From: Paenibacillus sp. ACRRX
GTDB taxonomy: Bacteria; Bacillota; Bacilli; Paenibacillales; Paenibacillaceae
Assembly (NCBI RefSeq): GCF_022346885.1
Contig: NZ_JAKRNK010000002.1
Location: 992,001 to 1,056,000, forward strand
Direction: 5' to 3'
Length of the DNA stretch: 64,000 nucleotides
The position numbers and the translations under genes are program-made. Shown in pieces: positions 63,678-64,000 of this stretch (positions within the stretch are counted from its first letter, which is position 1; the number at the start of each line of letters is the position of its first letter). The notes under the pieces were generated by a model. It did no database searches. It saw nothing but the letters and a program-made list of their open reading frames with translations, and was not told the origin of the DNA.

Positions 63678-64000
63678 CTAATCTTTCAGTTCAGCTTGAC
63701 GTGAAACCGAGCTTTCCAGACTGTTCACGTCAAATGCGCCTGGTAATAGCGCCCCCACTGTAGTAGTCGTTACTTCACCATTCAAATTGCCCATGTACAC
63801 CGGCATATCTGACGGACATAACTCCAATATCACTTGGCGACATACCCCGCATGGTGTAATTGGGTCGCTCGTATCACCAACGACAGCAATAGCCTTAAAA
63901 GAACGCGGTTCACAACCATCCGCGATCGCTCTGAATAAAGCGGTTCTCTCGGCACAGTTAGTAGGACCGTAAGCTGCATTTTCCACATTGCAACCCAAGT
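63678..64000 (-). CDS. cdd: cytidine deaminase (partial, 5' end missing)
   Basis: The frame is open to the right edge of the window and covers the catalytic core and C-terminus. GCNVENAAYGPTNCAERTALF has the zinc ligand cysteine and catalytic glutamate (CAE), and TPCGVCRQVILELC supplies two more cysteine ligands. Three cysteines mark the small tetrameric type. It turns cytidine and deoxycytidine into uridine forms for salvage. In B. subtilis cdd also lies next to era. About 30 N-terminal residues are outside the window. Confidence 0.94.
   Translation of the reverse strand, partial: LGCNVENAAYGPTNCAERTALFRAIADGCEPRSFKAIAVVGDTSDPITPCGVCRQVILELCPSDMPVYMGNLNGEVTTTTVGALLPGAFDVNSLESSVSRQAELKD

Noticed and set aside
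1-64000. CRISPR arrays, insertion sequences, prophage, tRNA clusters or defence islands
   Set aside because: No repeat-spacer pattern, transposase, integrase or tRNA fold was seen; gene order is that of conserved core chromosome throughout.

Overview
The window is a 64 kb stretch of core chromosome from an endospore-forming member of the Bacillales, most likely Paenibacillus or a close relative (genus is an inference). The evidence is the gene content and order: dcw cluster plus spoIIGA-sigE-sigG, the yla-type block around typA, and the era-recO-glyQS-dnaG-sigA macrolide of genes, together with bacillithiol synthesis (bshC), sporulation lipoprotein and RsfA-type genes, and DUF1540, DUF2626, DUF3397 and YpuI families. 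The murE product carries the DNPR motif of meso-diaminopimelate-adding enzymes. Base composition is moderate and even. No tRNA, rRNA operon, insertion sequence, prophage or CRISPR array was seen.

Layout. 1-3347 (minus): ylmH (cut by the window edge), yggT/ylmG, sepF, ylmE, pgeF and a PRC-barrel protein. 3578-6354 (minus): sigG, sigE, spoIIGA, the early and late sporulation sigma factor block. 6587-25907 (minus): the division and cell-wall cluster, transcribed in the order mraZ, rsmH, ftsL, pbpB, spoVD, murE, murF, mraY, murD, spoVE/ftsW, murG, a wrecked murB, murA, divIB, ftsA, ftsZ. Most of these genes overlap or abut. MraZ-type 10-bp repeats precede mraZ.

26060-32654 (minus): a DUF4349 lipoprotein, ahcY, bshC, a DUF3397 membrane protein, panE and an RsfA-like regulator. 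32864-37112: a DUF2626 membrane protein with a clear sigma-A promoter, a COG1565 methyltransferase, a secreted coiled-coil protein and an orphan substrate-binding protein. 37361-44195: phoH (PIN-PhoH), a YhcN/YlaJ lipoprotein, an LCP cell-wall ligase, ylaH, typA and small conserved proteins. 44418-49441 (minus): a TerC protein, thiI with its desulfurase, and small proteins. 49662-51596 (plus): a subtilisin-like protease.

51745-52160 (minus): RNase P RNA, which reads as the class A form. 52204-64000 (minus): a Nif3-like protein, trmK, sigA, dnaG, yqxD, glyS, glyQ with a T-box leader, recO, yqzL, era and a partial cdd.

How the parts connect. Precursor synthesis (murA, murC/B elsewhere, murD-F), lipid steps (mraY, murG) and septal polymerisation and crosslinking (SEDS protein, PBP2B, SpoVD) sit with the divisome (FtsZ, FtsA, SepF, DivIB, FtsL). 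The same block holds the switch to sporulation (SpoIIGA activating pro-sigma-E, then sigma-G). The main surprise is that murB, normally essential, is present here only as a multiply frameshifted and internally deleted remnant. A terminator now ends murG, and a separate candidate promoter lies upstream of the remnant and murA. I did not find a previously undescribed defence or mobile system.
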